A DNA stretch of 32,212 nt from Alphaproteobacteria bacterium RIFCSPHIGHO2_02_FULL_46_13 (lineage in GTDB: Bacteria; Pseudomonadota; Alphaproteobacteria; Micavibrionales; Micavibrionaceae): assembly GCA_001767915.1 (NCBI GenBank), contig MEMI01000013.1:1-32212 (forward strand). The letters run 5' to 3'. The position numbers were made by a program, and so were the translations under genes. Under the pieces are notes generated by a model. The model made no database searches, was not told the DNA's origin, and was given only the letters and a program-made list of their open reading frames with translations. Below are positions 8,249-16,338 of the stretch, piece after piece (position 1 is the first letter of the stretch; the number at the start of each line of letters is the position of its first letter).

Positions 8249-8283
8249 GTAAGCTTATTCCTCAATTCTATTTGAGGGCTTAC
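8249..8283 (+). promoter_or_regulatory. Hairpin covering the cysS ribosome-binding site
   Basis: GTAAGC (8249-8254) pairs with GCTTAC (8278-8283), and CCTCAA (8260-8265) pairs with TTGAGG (8272-8277), with a six-base loop and a five-base bulge on the 5' side. All twelve pairs are Watson-Crick. The GAGG at 8274-8277 is the only plausible Shine-Dalgarno for the cysS ATG at 8286 and lies in the stem, so the folded form should hinder initiation. There is no T-run, which argues against a terminator. Position right after a small cysteine-containing ORF suggests translational control, which is inference. Confidence 0.6.
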
Positions 8284-8285
8284 CA

Positions 8286-9665
8286 ATGCGGACTTTTAAA
8301 CTTTACAATTCTTTGACACGCGCAAAAGAAGATTTTGTGCCGAAAGATGTTGGACATGTCAGACTCTACGCCTGCGGACCCACAGTTTATAACGTTGCTC
8401 ATATTGGAAACGCACGGATGGCGGTGGTCTTTGACGTCCTCGCCAGTGTCATGCGCGTTCTCTATCCTCGCGTCACCTATGTCTCGAACATCACGGACGT
8501 GGATGATAAAATCATGGATGCGGCGCGCGAAAGCGGCGAGACGATTGAGTTTATCACAAGAAAATATGAAGCCATCTACAACGAAGACATGGCCGCACTT
8601 GGTGTAGCAAAACCCGATATCCAGCCGCGTGCCACCGAACATATCCCTGAAATGATTAAACTGATGGAGCAATTGATTGCCCGTGACCATGCCTATGTTG
8701 CAGAAGGTCATGTGTTGTTCAATGTTCCGTCTTTCCCGCAATATGGCGGGCTGTCGGGGCGTTCCCGCGATGATCAGATTGCAGGTGCTCGGGTGGAAAT
8801 TGCCCCTTATAAGCGGGATCCTGCGGACTTTGTGCTGTGGAAACCCTCAACGCCCGACCAAGTGGGTTGGGATTCGCCATGGGGGCGGGGGCGTCCGGGG
8901 TGGCATATTGAATGCTCGGCTATGGCTGAAAAACATCTGGGGTTGCCGATTGATATTCATGGTGGCGGCGCGGATTTGAAATTCCCGCACCATGAAAACG
9001 AAATCGCGCAAAGTTGCTGCGCCCATGGGCATAATGATCTGGCGTCCTTTTCCAAATATTGGATGCATAACGGTTTCCTGACCGTTGAGGGCGAGAAAAT
9101 GTCGAAATCTCTCGGCAATTTTACAACGGCGCGTGATTTGCTGGATCAGGGTGTCGCGGGTGAAGCCATTCGCTATACGTTACTCTCCGCCCATTACCGC
9201 CAGCCATTGGACTGGTCGATGCAGGGGCTGGAAAGCTCCAAAAAATCACTCGATAAATTCTATAAGATTTTGGATGATTTAAAAAATGTTGCAGATATTG
9301 ATGCAGCAATTCCGGATGAGATGATGGATGCGCTCTGCGATGAACTGAACACGCCAAAGGCCTACGCCGTATTAAATGCGCTTGCCAAAACCGCAGCAGA
9401 AACCAAGACCCCCGAGGGCAAAGCCGCCTTTAAAAAGGCTGCAAATATTCTGGGTTTCCTGAAAGCTGATCCTGCTGTATGGCTCGCGCAAGATAAGATT
9501 GCCTCAGGCATCGATGCCGCATGGGTGGACGCTCTGGTCGCAGAACGTGTTGCAGCAAAAGCCTCCAAAAATTTCGCTCGAGCTGATGAGATTCGCAAAA
9601 TCCTCGCTGAGAAAAACATCATGATTGAGGATTCTGTGACTGGTACGACTTGGCGGATTGGGTGA
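8286..9665 (+). CDS. cysS: Cysteinyl-tRNA synthetase
   Basis: This class I aminoacyl-tRNA synthetase charges tRNA-Cys in the cytoplasm. Length (459 aa) is standard. The zinc-site cysteine and start of the catalytic fold are seen at C30-G-P-T-V-Y, the HIGH-type motif at H39-I-G-N, and the KMSKS motif at 271-275. The conserved [10 protein letters not shown] and H-G-G-G-x-D-L-x-F-P-H-H-E-N-E segments, which hold zinc and adenylate ligands, are intact. The N-terminus (K-L-Y-N-S-L-T) matches the family start, which fixes the initiation codon at 8286. The ribosome site is sequestered in the preceding hairpin. Confidence 0.97.
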   Translation: MRTFKLYNSLTRAKEDFVPKDVGHVRLYACGPTVYNVAHIGNARMAVVFDVLASVMRVLYPRVTYVSNITDVDDKIMDAARESGETIEFITRKYEAIYNEDMAALGVAKPDIQPRATEHIPEMIKLMEQLIARDHAYVAEGHVLFNVPSFPQYGGLSGRSRDDQIAGARVEIAPYKRDPADFVLWKPSTPDQVGWDSPWGRGRPGWHIECSAMAEKHLGLPIDIHGGGADLKFPHHENEIAQSCCAHGHNDLASFSKYWMHNGFLTVEGEKMSKSLGNFTTARDLLDQGVAGEAIRYTLLSAHYRQPLDWSMQGLESSKKSLDKFYKILDDLKNVADIDAAIPDEMMDALCDELNTPKAYAVLNALAKTAAETKTPEGKAAFKKAANILGFLKADPAVWLAQDKIASGIDAAWVDALVAERVAAKASKNFARADEIRKILAEKNIMIEDSVTGTTWRIG

Positions 9666-9672
9666 AAATCAG

Positions 9673-10248
9673 ATGGAGATGAAAAACACTTCTTTTGATA
9701 AACCATCTTCATTTGCTCCGCATTTCATAGTGAATCTTGAGAAGCCGCTATCGTTGTTTGGCGGTTATCTTACAATTGGGATGTTTTTTTTATTTGGGAT
9801 CATGCTCTTTATGATTGGCAAATATGATGTAGCTGCGCTCTCTATTGGGGCGATGCTATTAATGTATGCCTCAATTTTTCATCATAAAAGAATGATAAAT
9901 GAACGCGTTATTATTGCGGCATCAACGGAGGGAATTTATTTGCAGCCCTTCAATCTATATGTCCCGTTTGAGTGCGTAGAGGGGGTTTTCGAAGAAACTG
10001 AACGTCTGAGAGGATATACAATTGTTTCTTTGAAGCTATATTTCTATGTGCCATATGGGCAATTGGGTTATTTAAGAAAAAAGCTTATTTGGAGATTTTC
10101 TTGGCCAAGTCTGCTGCGTCAAGAAAGTGAGCGTTGTCTGGTACAAATTGGTATTCCTTATACCGTGGGGAAAGGGCAGCCTCTCAGCTATTCTAAACAG
10201 GAAATAGCTGAAACACTGAATATGATGGCAGCAAATTACAAAAATTAG
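9673..10248 (+). CDS. Hypothetical membrane protein with two transmembrane helices
   Basis: Unrecognised 191-aa protein. Two adjacent hydrophobic helices (YLTIGMFFLFGIMLFMIG and AALSIGAMLLMYASIF) form a hairpin, followed by a soluble cytoplasmic domain of about 130 residues with a short beta-rich stretch (VIIAASTEGIYLQPF) resembling PH-like membrane-associated domains in general layout only. I chose ATG 9673, which is 7 bases after GGTGA; ATG 9679 is also possible, and the TTG at 9658 inside the cysS end is less likely. It is less GC-rich than cysS and is the last gene before a convergent hydrolase gene whose 3' end it overlaps by 4 bases. Confidence 0.6.
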   Translation: MEMKNTSFDKPSSFAPHFIVNLEKPLSLFGGYLTIGMFFLFGIMLFMIGKYDVAALSIGAMLLMYASIFHHKRMINERVIIAASTEGIYLQPFNLYVPFECVEGVFEETERLRGYTIVSLKLYFYVPYGQLGYLRKKLIWRFSWPSLLRQESERCLVQIGIPYTVGKGQPLSYSKQEIAETLNMMAANYKN

Positions 10249-10997
10249 CGTATCACTTTATCAATTGTTCTTGCTAATAAATCCAAATTCTCATCCCTCG
10301 CCAATCTATGATCTCCATCTTCAACAATGATAATTTCGGGTGGGATGGATGAGGTGATGTGCGTCGCCAATTTTTGTGCAACTTTATAGGGTACAACTTC
10401 GTCCAGTTTTCCGTGCAGCAAAGTGACGGGGAAGGTTAGATTTAAAGGTTTATCGAAGATGAGGTGCTGCGCGCCGTCTTCGAAGAGTTTGAGGGTGAGG
10501 GTGTCGCCATCGGGGGTGGTGATGTGGCCCTGTTGTTTGCACAAATTTTGTTGCGCTTCTGTCATTTCGTGATTCCAGACCCAGTCGGTAAAATCAGGGG
10601 CGGCGGCGATGCCGATGAAGGCTTTGATGCGGTCGCCGAGGATTTTGGCGATTAAAAGTCCGATCCATCCGCCCATGGAGGAGCCGATTAAAATCATATC
10701 GCCTGTGATGGTGGCGGTGATGACGGCGAGGGCGTCCTGTGTCCAGTCGCCGATTGAGCCATCACGGAAATCTCCGTCTGACGCGCCGTGGCCGGTATAG
10801 TCGAAACGGAGGAGGCGGTAGCCTTTTTCTGCGCATAGATTGTCCAGAAAGACGGCTTTTGTACCTGTCATATCCGAACGGTATCCGCCCAGAAAGACGA
10901 GGGTGGGCGAGGGTTGAGAGCCTTCGCGCAGGCGGTAAGCCAGTTTTTTGCCGTTATTTAAGGTTAAATATTGCAGAGTGTCTTTTGAATTCGTCAT
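10245..10997 (-). CDS. Alpha/beta hydrolase, ABHD10-like
   Basis: Cytosolic serine hydrolase of 250 aa. The oxyanion region F-L-G-G-Y-R-S-D-M-T-G-T-K (35-47), the R-F-D-Y-T-G-H-G segment (64-71) and the nucleophile elbow G-S-S107-M-G-G are typical of the ABHD10-like branch found in alphaproteobacteria and mitochondria, whose human member is a thioesterase/depalmitoylase. The likely triad is S107, D199 (in G-K-L-D-E) and H230 (in D-G-D-H-R). No signal peptide is present. It is divergent from the glycosyltransferase gene; the 68-base spacer between them contains an AT-rich TATAAAT that could be a promoter element. The true substrate is unknown. Confidence 0.85.
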   Translation of the reverse strand: MTNSKDTLQYLTLNNGKKLAYRLREGSQPSPTLVFLGGYRSDMTGTKAVFLDNLCAEKGYRLLRFDYTGHGASDGDFRDGSIGDWTQDALAVITATITGDMILIGSSMGGWIGLLIAKILGDRIKAFIGIAAAPDFTDWVWNHEMTEAQQNLCKQQGHITTPDGDTLTLKLFEDGAQHLIFDKPLNLTFPVTLLHGKLDEVVPYKVAQKLATHITSSIPPEIIIVEDGDHRLARDENLDLLARTIDKVIR

Positions 10998-11065
10998 GTC
11001 TCATGCTATAAATCCCCCGCCGACATTGCAAGACGCAAAGTAAGTACCAAGTATGTGAGAAAAAT

Positions 11066-12235
11066 ATGGCTAAACCAAAACCCGAGTTAAAAAAGCGCAG
11101 ATTAACTATATTGCAGGTTATTCCCAATATGGGGGCGGGTGGTGCTGAACAAACAACTGTGGATGTGACGGCGGCACTGACCAAGGCGGGGCATAAGGCA
11201 ATTATTGTATCCAATGGCGGCCCGCGGGTGATTGAATTGCAACGGGCTGGCGGATTGCATATTGAAATGCCCGTCCATTCCAAAAACCCGTTGATGATCT
11301 GGAAGAATGCTGGGCGTTTGAAACGTCTCATTCGCGAGCATAATGTTGATATTATCCATGCCCGTTCCCGCGCGCCCGCGTGGAGTGCCTTGAAGGCCGC
11401 GCGTGATACAGGCATCAAGTTTCTGACCACTTGTCATGCGCCATTTAATATTCGCGGGTCGAAATGGAAACGCAAATATAATTCGAGCATTGCACAAGGG
11501 GATCTGGTGATCGCCAATTCGGAATTTGTTGCGCATTATCTGGTCGATAATTATGACGTTGCGGTTAATAAAATTCGCGTTATTCCGCGCGGTATTCCGA
11601 TGGAAAAATTCGATGTGGCGAAAGTATCTGCCGACCGGATGCTGAAACTGTCTGAAACATGGCGGATTCCAGAAGTTGCAACGCTTGTCCTGTTGCCCGG
11701 TCGCCTGACCAGATGGAAAGGGCAGACTGTGTTGATAGAGGCGATGTCGAAATTGAAACGCAAAGACGTGTATTGCGTATTGCTGGGGGATGCACAAGGG
11801 CGCACCGAATACCGTGATGAACTGGAAGGCATGATCCATGATTACCATCTGGAAGACCGTGTGCGCATTGCCGAACATTGTGATGACATGGCGGTTGCTT
11901 ATAAAATGGCCAATGTTGTTGTGTCTGCATCAATTGAGCCCGAAGGGTTCGGGCGGGTTGCGGTTGAGGCACAAGCCATGGGTGTTCCGACCATTGCCAC
12001 CGCCATTGGCGGGTCAAAGGAGACGATCATTCCTGATGTGACAGGGTGGTTGGTGCCCCCTAATGATTCGGATGCACTGGCGAAGGCGATTGATAAAGTG
12101 TTGTTATTATCAAATGATGAGCGTGACCATATTGCTGTGCAGGCGGCGTACCATGCCCGTGCCAATTTTACCAAGGAACAGATGACGGATGCGACATTGA
12201 TCGTTTATGATGAATTGGTAAGTCGAGGGAAATAA
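11066..12235 (+). CDS. Glycosyltransferase family 4 protein
   Basis: Retaining GT-B fold glycosyltransferase of 389 aa. The N-terminal domain starts L-Q-V-I-P-N-M-G-A-G-G-A-E, the donor-site loop typical of GT4 enzymes, and H-A-R-S-R-A-P-A-W is seen near residue 97. The C-terminal nucleotide-sugar site carries the E-x7-E motif with E293 (in E-P-E-G-F-G-R) and E301, and G-V-P-T-I-A-T-A-I-G-G follows. There is no membrane segment. The acceptor is likely a cell-surface glycan or lipopolysaccharide core, but the gene has no LPS or capsule genes as neighbours, so the pathway is not fixed. It converges on the ArsR gene with 17 bases between them. Confidence 0.9.
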   Translation: MAKPKPELKKRRLTILQVIPNMGAGGAEQTTVDVTAALTKAGHKAIIVSNGGPRVIELQRAGGLHIEMPVHSKNPLMIWKNAGRLKRLIREHNVDIIHARSRAPAWSALKAARDTGIKFLTTCHAPFNIRGSKWKRKYNSSIAQGDLVIANSEFVAHYLVDNYDVAVNKIRVIPRGIPMEKFDVAKVSADRMLKLSETWRIPEVATLVLLPGRLTRWKGQTVLIEAMSKLKRKDVYCVLLGDAQGRTEYRDELEGMIHDYHLEDRVRIAEHCDDMAVAYKMANVVVSASIEPEGFGRVAVEAQAMGVPTIATAIGGSKETIIPDVTGWLVPPNDSDALAKAIDKVLLLSNDERDHIAVQAAYHARANFTKEQMTDATLIVYDELVSRGK

Positions 12236-12252
12236 TTTTCGGACGTGCGTAC

Positions 12253-12579
12253 TTAAGCTTCGGGAGAGGCTGCTTTAGAGTTTGCATTGCGGGCACATAA
12301 TTCACTTAAATACTCAATCATATCCAGAACATGCGGGTGACTGACCGAATAATAGATGGTTTGGGCATCGCGTCTGGTTTTTACCAGATTATCTTCGCGC
12401 ATTTTGGCGAGATGTTGCGAAAGAGCGGACTGAGAGATGCCTACAATCCCCTCTAATTCCCCTACAGATTTTTCGCCCTCACACATGGCGCATAGCGCCG
12501 TCAACCTCTTCGGATTCGAAAGAGATTTGAGAATGAGCGAAACTTGCTGAATTTCAGTTTTTAAACCTTCAATATTCAT
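12253..12579 (-). CDS. ArsR-family regulator, SqrR/BigR/YgaV-like
   Basis: A 108-aa winged-helix repressor. The N-terminal L-S-N-P-K-R-L-T-A-L-C30 and the recognition region I-S-Q-S-A-L-S-Q-H-L-A-K-M-R (48-61) followed by R-D-A-Q-T-I-Y-Y match the BigR/SqrR/YgaV branch, which senses persulfide through a cysteine pair. Cysteines are at positions 30, 33 and 95; C30 and C95 lie where the reactive pair lies in that branch. The metal-binding ELCVCDL motif of ArsR sensors is absent. It is 33 bases downstream of an SDR gene on the same strand, so it may be expressed from the SDR promoter. A link to sulfide or oxidative stress is an inference. Confidence 0.85.
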   Translation of the reverse strand: MNIEGLKTEIQQVSLILKSLSNPKRLTALCAMCEGEKSVGELEGIVGISQSALSQHLAKMREDNLVKTRRDAQTIYYSVSHPHVLDMIEYLSELCARNANSKAASPEA

Positions 12580-12612
12580 GTCACAACCTTAAGCGGTAGT
12601 TAAACAGAAAAT

Positions 12613-13383
12613 TTAGTCACTTGGCAAGGCTTTTTTGTCTGGGAGACATGCGAAAATTGCAGAACTTAATTTTGCAGGCAATAAGGATAGCAATTTCAAC
12701 CCGATAGACATCTGCCATGGAAAACTGATGCGGGGTTTTCCGGCGTCAATATCTTTGATCATGCGCGCGACAGCGACATCTGTTTTCATCAAAAATGGCA
12801 TCGGGAAATCATTATTATCTGTCATTCTGCTTTGGATAAAGCCCGGGCAAATGACGGTGACTTTGACATGAAATGCTGCAAGTTTTGTGCGCAATGATTC
12901 CCCGTAAAAACGCACGGCAACCTTTGATGCGGAGTAGGCCGGAGCGGAGGGCATGGGAACGTAGCCGGCAAGAGAGCTGATCAGGACAATATGCCCTGAT
13001 TTTTTTGCAACCATGTGGGGCAAAGCCGGATAAATCGTATTTAAAACCCCTGTCAGATTGACATCGAAAATTTGATAGTCTTTGGTGATGTCTTCGATCA
13101 TCTGCCCGCTAAATCCGCCTGATATGCCCGCATTGGCAATGACGAGGTCAAGGCCGTGTTGTGCGGTTATATCTGTGACCCAGTCGGCTAGGCGCGCACG
13201 GTCTGTGACATCGATTGCGTTTGCATAGACCTCAGCGCCTTTTTGGCGGCAAGCATCGGCCACGTCGTTTAATCGTTCCAAATTTCGCCCGCATAGAAAA
13301 AGTTTTACATTTTGTGCAGCATATTGATGGGCAAATTCTGCGCCTAAGCCACTTGATGCCCCTGTAATCAATATATTTTTCAT
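12613..13383 (-). CDS. Short-chain dehydrogenase/reductase (SDR) family oxidoreductase
   Basis: Classical SDR of 256 aa. The nucleotide-binding T-G-A-S-S-G-L-G motif is at 7-14, C-G-R at 31-33 suggests NADP(H) preference, N-A-G at 84-86, the catalytic serine at 136/137, and Y150-S-A-S-K154 completes the active site. The hydrophobic patch near the C-terminus (IGLKLLSLLPAKLSSAIFACL) may bring it to membranes or bind a lipophilic substrate. The substrate cannot be told from sequence. It probably forms an operon with the downstream ArsR gene and is divergent from gmk, with a 72-base shared upstream region. Confidence 0.9.
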   Translation of the reverse strand: MKNILITGASSGLGAEFAHQYAAQNVKLFLCGRNLERLNDVADACRQKGAEVYANAIDVTDRARLADWVTDITAQHGLDLVIANAGISGGFSGQMIEDITKDYQIFDVNLTGVLNTIYPALPHMVAKKSGHIVLISSLAGYVPMPSAPAYSASKVAVRFYGESLRTKLAAFHVKVTVICPGFIQSRMTDNNDFPMPFLMKTDVAVARMIKDIDAGKPRISFPWQMSIGLKLLSLLPAKLSSAIFACLPDKKALPSD

Positions 13384-13455
13384 GTGATGCGCCGTTTCTG
13401 CAAAAGTTTCTATAAAAGGTGATGACAGACTCTAACAAATATGTAGAATTACACC

Positions 13456-14094
13456 ATGTCATTTCTTCCGATCAAACGTCGCGGTCTTCTTTTTATTCTT
13501 TCGTCTCCGTCAGGAGCCGGAAAGACAACGATTACCCGCGCCCTGCTGGAGCAGGATAAGCAATTGAGTATTTCCGTCTCGGTCACAACCCGCGCACCGC
13601 GTCCCGGTGAGGTTGACGGCAAGGATTATTTCTTTGTCACCAAGGAAAAATTCGACCAGATGGTTGAAAATAATGAATTACTGGAGCATGCCAAGGTCTT
13701 TGGCAATTATTACGGAACGCCTTTGATGCCCGTTGAAAAGGCACTGGCTAACAGCCAGGATATTATCTTTGATATTGATTGGCAGGGGACACAGCAGTTA
13801 AAGCAAAAATTGGTCAATGACCTTGTCACAGTCTTTATCCTGCCGCCTTCCCAAGAGGAACTGGAGCGTCGTTTGCGTTCCCGCCAGCAGGATAATGATG
13901 ACATTATCAAAGAGCGTATGAAAAAGGCGTCTGACGAGATTTCGCATTATTCTGAATATGATTACATCATTGTGAATCACGACCTCAATCGCTCTATTTT
14001 TACCGCGCAGGGGATTCTGGAGGCGGAACGGAGCAAAAGACGCCGAATCACTGATCTGCCGAACTTTGTCAGAACATTGATGGGCGAGGCCTGA
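13456..14094 (+). CDS. gmk: Guanylate kinase
   Basis: Cytoplasmic enzyme that phosphorylates GMP to GDP using ATP. Length (212 aa) is normal. The P-loop S-S-P-S-G-A-G-K-T-T lies at about 16-25, and the GMP-binding segment S-V-T-T-R-A-P-R-P-G-E-V-D-G-K-D-Y-F and the later E-L-L-E-H-A-K-V-F-G-N-Y-Y-G-T are intact. The lid and C-terminal Y-D-Y-I-I-V-N-H-D segments are also present. It is the last housekeeping gene before the Dot/Icm-like cluster; the following 154 bases hold no gene. Confidence 0.97.
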   Translation: MSFLPIKRRGLLFILSSPSGAGKTTITRALLEQDKQLSISVSVTTRAPRPGEVDGKDYFFVTKEKFDQMVENNELLEHAKVFGNYYGTPLMPVEKALANSQDIIFDIDWQGTQQLKQKLVNDLVTVFILPPSQEELERRLRSRQQDNDDIIKERMKKASDEISHYSEYDYIIVNHDLNRSIFTAQGILEAERSKRRRITDLPNFVRTLMGEA

Positions 14095-14194
14095 TTGCCC
14101 CGCTCTGAAGGTGTGGTTGTCTCTCTGCCGATTATCGTGTAGATTCAAATCAAGTTTTTTGATGAAATTTTAATATTTCAGTGGTGAACTGGAC

Positions 14195-14200
14195 TATAGT
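14195..14200 (+). promoter_or_regulatory. Possible -10 element upstream of dotI
   Basis: TATAGT lies 49 bases before the dotI start in an AT-rich gap after gmk. The same hexamer occurs before dotO (21564-21569) and before the cytochrome c gene (28735-28740). No good -35 hexamer lies 16-18 bases upstream, so this is only a candidate promoter for the secretion cluster. Confidence 0.25.
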
Positions 14201-14248
14201 ACTCAAAAATGTCTTTTATAAATTTCTAGAATTTTAGTTAGGTAAAAT

Positions 14249-14986
14249 ATGTCCGACTTTAATCCTGCAACATCGCAGAATCAAAATCCTACAAGACCCG
14301 CCCGTCCTGCTGGCGCTCCGGTCAAAAAGCCTGTTGCCAAGCCCTCCGCTGATCAAAGCGAAGTCGAGATGCTGAAAACCGTTGGGTCGGTGATTGTGCG
14401 GAACGAATTTTACCGTGACGGATACCGTACTTTGCTGAGAATTGCCGTGATTGAGGCGATGATTATTCTGGCGCTTGTCGGGGCCATGTATTTCGTCATT
14501 CAGGTTCATCAACCTGAAAATCGTTATTTTGCAACGACTGAAGATGGTCGTCTGGTTCCGATGGTTGCGTTGAGCGAGCCAAACTTGAGTGTTCCGGCAC
14601 TGATGTCATGGAGTGCGCAGGCGGCAACCGAAGTGATGACCTTTGGTTTCAATGACTATAAACGCCGTTTGCAGCAAGCCTCTAGAAACTTTACACGTCT
14701 TGGGTGGGTCAGTTTTACGTCCGCTCTAGAAAAATCGCGTATTATCGAGATGGTGGAGGCCAATGGTCAGGTTGTCTCTGCAGCACCTGCCAGTGCGCCG
14801 ATCCTGATTTCCGAAGGGGTTGTGAATGGGCGTTACCAATGGCAGGTTCAGGTGCCGCTGGTTGTGACTTATCAGGCGGGTTCATCTGTTCGTGATGATA
14901 AAATGCTGGTTACTTTGTTGCTTGTTCGGGTGCCAAAACTCGAAAGTCCAAACGGCGTTGGGATTGAACAATGGATTGCCAGATAA
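14249..14986 (+). CDS. dotI: Type IVB secretion inner-membrane protein DotI/IcmL
   Basis: DotI/IcmL is an inner-membrane component that in Legionella partners with DotJ and links the ATPases to the core complex. The 245-aa protein has a proline-rich cytoplasmic N-terminus (1-40), one transmembrane helix (about 64-86) and a periplasmic domain. The family hallmark after the membrane helix is clear: Y-F-A-T-T-E-D-G-R-L-V-P-M followed by L-S-E-P-N-L-S, and then A-x-x-V-M-T-F-G-F-N-D-Y, R-x-x-x-F-T and W-Q-V-Q-V-P-L. No DotJ paralogue lies upstream, where gmk is found instead. It opens the cluster; dotH follows after a 125-base gap. Confidence 0.9.
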   Translation: MSDFNPATSQNQNPTRPARPAGAPVKKPVAKPSADQSEVEMLKTVGSVIVRNEFYRDGYRTLLRIAVIEAMIILALVGAMYFVIQVHQPENRYFATTEDGRLVPMVALSEPNLSVPALMSWSAQAATEVMTFGFNDYKRRLQQASRNFTRLGWVSFTSALEKSRIIEMVEANGQVVSAAPASAPILISEGVVNGRYQWQVQVPLVVTYQAGSSVRDDKMLVTLLLVRVPKLESPNGVGIEQWIAR

Positions 14987-15111
14987 AAAAGCCTCTTAAA
15001 AACGACAAAATATTGTATAAGAACGATTTATTGTCACCATATTGATATTGCTCTTGTGGTTTTTCCAGTATATCCTTCACTTGATTTTTAAGTAAACCGC
15101 ACGGGGTGCGC

Positions 15112-16338
15112 ATGACGAAATTTTACCTTTTCCGCATTCAGATGGTCATGATGATGGCCATCCTTATCTGTGTGGGGTCTGTTTCACAGGCTCAGACACC
15201 ATCAACCGGGTCGCCGCCGAGCGATTCGGCGACGCAGACTTTAATGCAGGATACTGCGCCGGCAGATGCTCCTTCAAAGGTTGATGCTTCTGGTGCGACG
15301 CCAGCGGGATTTCCTGCCGCCTCTAATGAGGCTCCGCCAAATCTGTCGGATTATCTAAATAATGCAGGGGTGGTGCAAGATGCATCAAAGTCGGCTGCCA
15401 CAAATGCATCGACCTCCAAATCAGTTGATAATGGAACTGTCGCTATTCCGACGATGGAAATGAATGCTCTCTCGGGTGGAGCTACTGCGCCCGCCCCTGT
15501 AGAATTGTCTCCGGAAGCAACAAAAGCTGCGGCTTCTGCGTCCATCAGAAAAGATGCATTTGGCGCAACAACGGATCAATTAATGCCTCTGAAGCCTAGT
15601 GAAATCCGTCGGATGCTTGAGCTTTATGATGAAACAAAGCAGGCGTCTGAAACCCCTGTTTATCCCTCTCCCGAGCCAGAATCGGCTTTTGTGAGTGCGT
15701 CTCTGGATCCGGGTGCAAAGCCGTTGATTATCAAGACTGCTGTAGGAAATGTGACCACAGTCAGTATCGTTGATTTGACAGGTCAGCCATGGCCAATCCA
15801 AGATTTGACATGGGCTGGAGATTTCCAAGTCGAGCAGCCTGAAAGTGGCAGCCATATGTTGCGTATTACTCCGACCTCTGAATTTGCAAGCGGGAATGTC
15901 TCGATGAGATTATTGGGATTGAATCCGCCTGTTATTTTTAGCCTGAAGGCTGAACGCAAAACTGTTCATGTTCGTCTGGATGTCCAAATTCCTGAAGTCG
16001 GTCCAAACGGTGTTTTGCCGCCGATGGATGTTCCTGTGTCAACCAAGGCAGGTGATGATTTCATGACCTCGGTATTGGTTGGTGTGGTGAAGGGCAAAGA
16101 TACTGAACAGCTGAGAGTTGATGGTATTGACGGTCGAACCACGGCTTTTGGTAAGGGGGGCATGGTTTATGTGCGTACACCTTATACAATGTTGTCCCCG
16201 GCATGGAGCAGTTCTGTTCAGTCCGCCGATGGAACCAAAGTTTATGCATTGAATTTTAGCCCTGTTATCCTTTTGTCTGATAAAGGGAAAATGGTGAGAG
16301 CCTACCTCTCACACAAGGAGATGTCTGATGAGCAATAG
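15112..16338 (+). CDS. dotH: Type IVB secretion core-complex protein DotH/IcmK
   Basis: DotH/IcmK is the VirB9-like outer-membrane-associated ring protein of the core complex, with DotC and DotD (not in this window). The 408-aa product has a signal peptide ending near SQAQ (residue 28), a long low-complexity region rich in Ala, Ser and Thr (about 30-150), then the conserved domain containing E-I-R-R-M-L-E-L-Y-D-E-T-K-Q-A, V-S-I-V-D-L-T-G-Q-P-W-P-I and V-R-L-D-V-Q-I-P. ATG 15112 is chosen over the GTG at 15106 because GGGG sits about 6 bases before it. The 3' end overlaps the dotG start by 11 bases. It is somewhat longer than Legionella IcmK because of the spacer. Confidence 0.92.
   Translation: MTKFYLFRIQMVMMMAILICVGSVSQAQTPSTGSPPSDSATQTLMQDTAPADAPSKVDASGATPAGFPAASNEAPPNLSDYLNNAGVVQDASKSAATNASTSKSVDNGTVAIPTMEMNALSGGATAPAPVELSPEATKAAASASIRKDAFGATTDQLMPLKPSEIRRMLELYDETKQASETPVYPSPEPESAFVSASLDPGAKPLIIKTAVGNVTTVSIVDLTGQPWPIQDLTWAGDFQVEQPESGSHMLRITPTSEFASGNVSMRLLGLNPPVIFSLKAERKTVHVRLDVQIPEVGPNGVLPPMDVPVSTKAGDDFMTSVLVGVVKGKDTEQLRVDGIDGRTTAFGKGGMVYVRTPYTMLSPAWSSSVQSADGTKVYALNFSPVILLSDKGKMVRAYLSHKEMSDEQ

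Noticed and set aside
8249-8283. Intrinsic terminator between the small ORF and cysS
   Set aside because: No T-run follows the stem, and the stem ends two bases before the cysS start codon, so it fits translational masking better.
8280-8741. Antisense open frame opposite the cysS 5' end
   Set aside because: cysS motifs on the plus strand explain the region; the antisense protein has no family features.
11102-11878. Long antisense open frame of 258 codons opposite the glycosyltransferase
   Set aside because: The plus-strand GT4 gene has full motifs in the same bases; the antisense product is low in recognisable structure and has no ribosome site.
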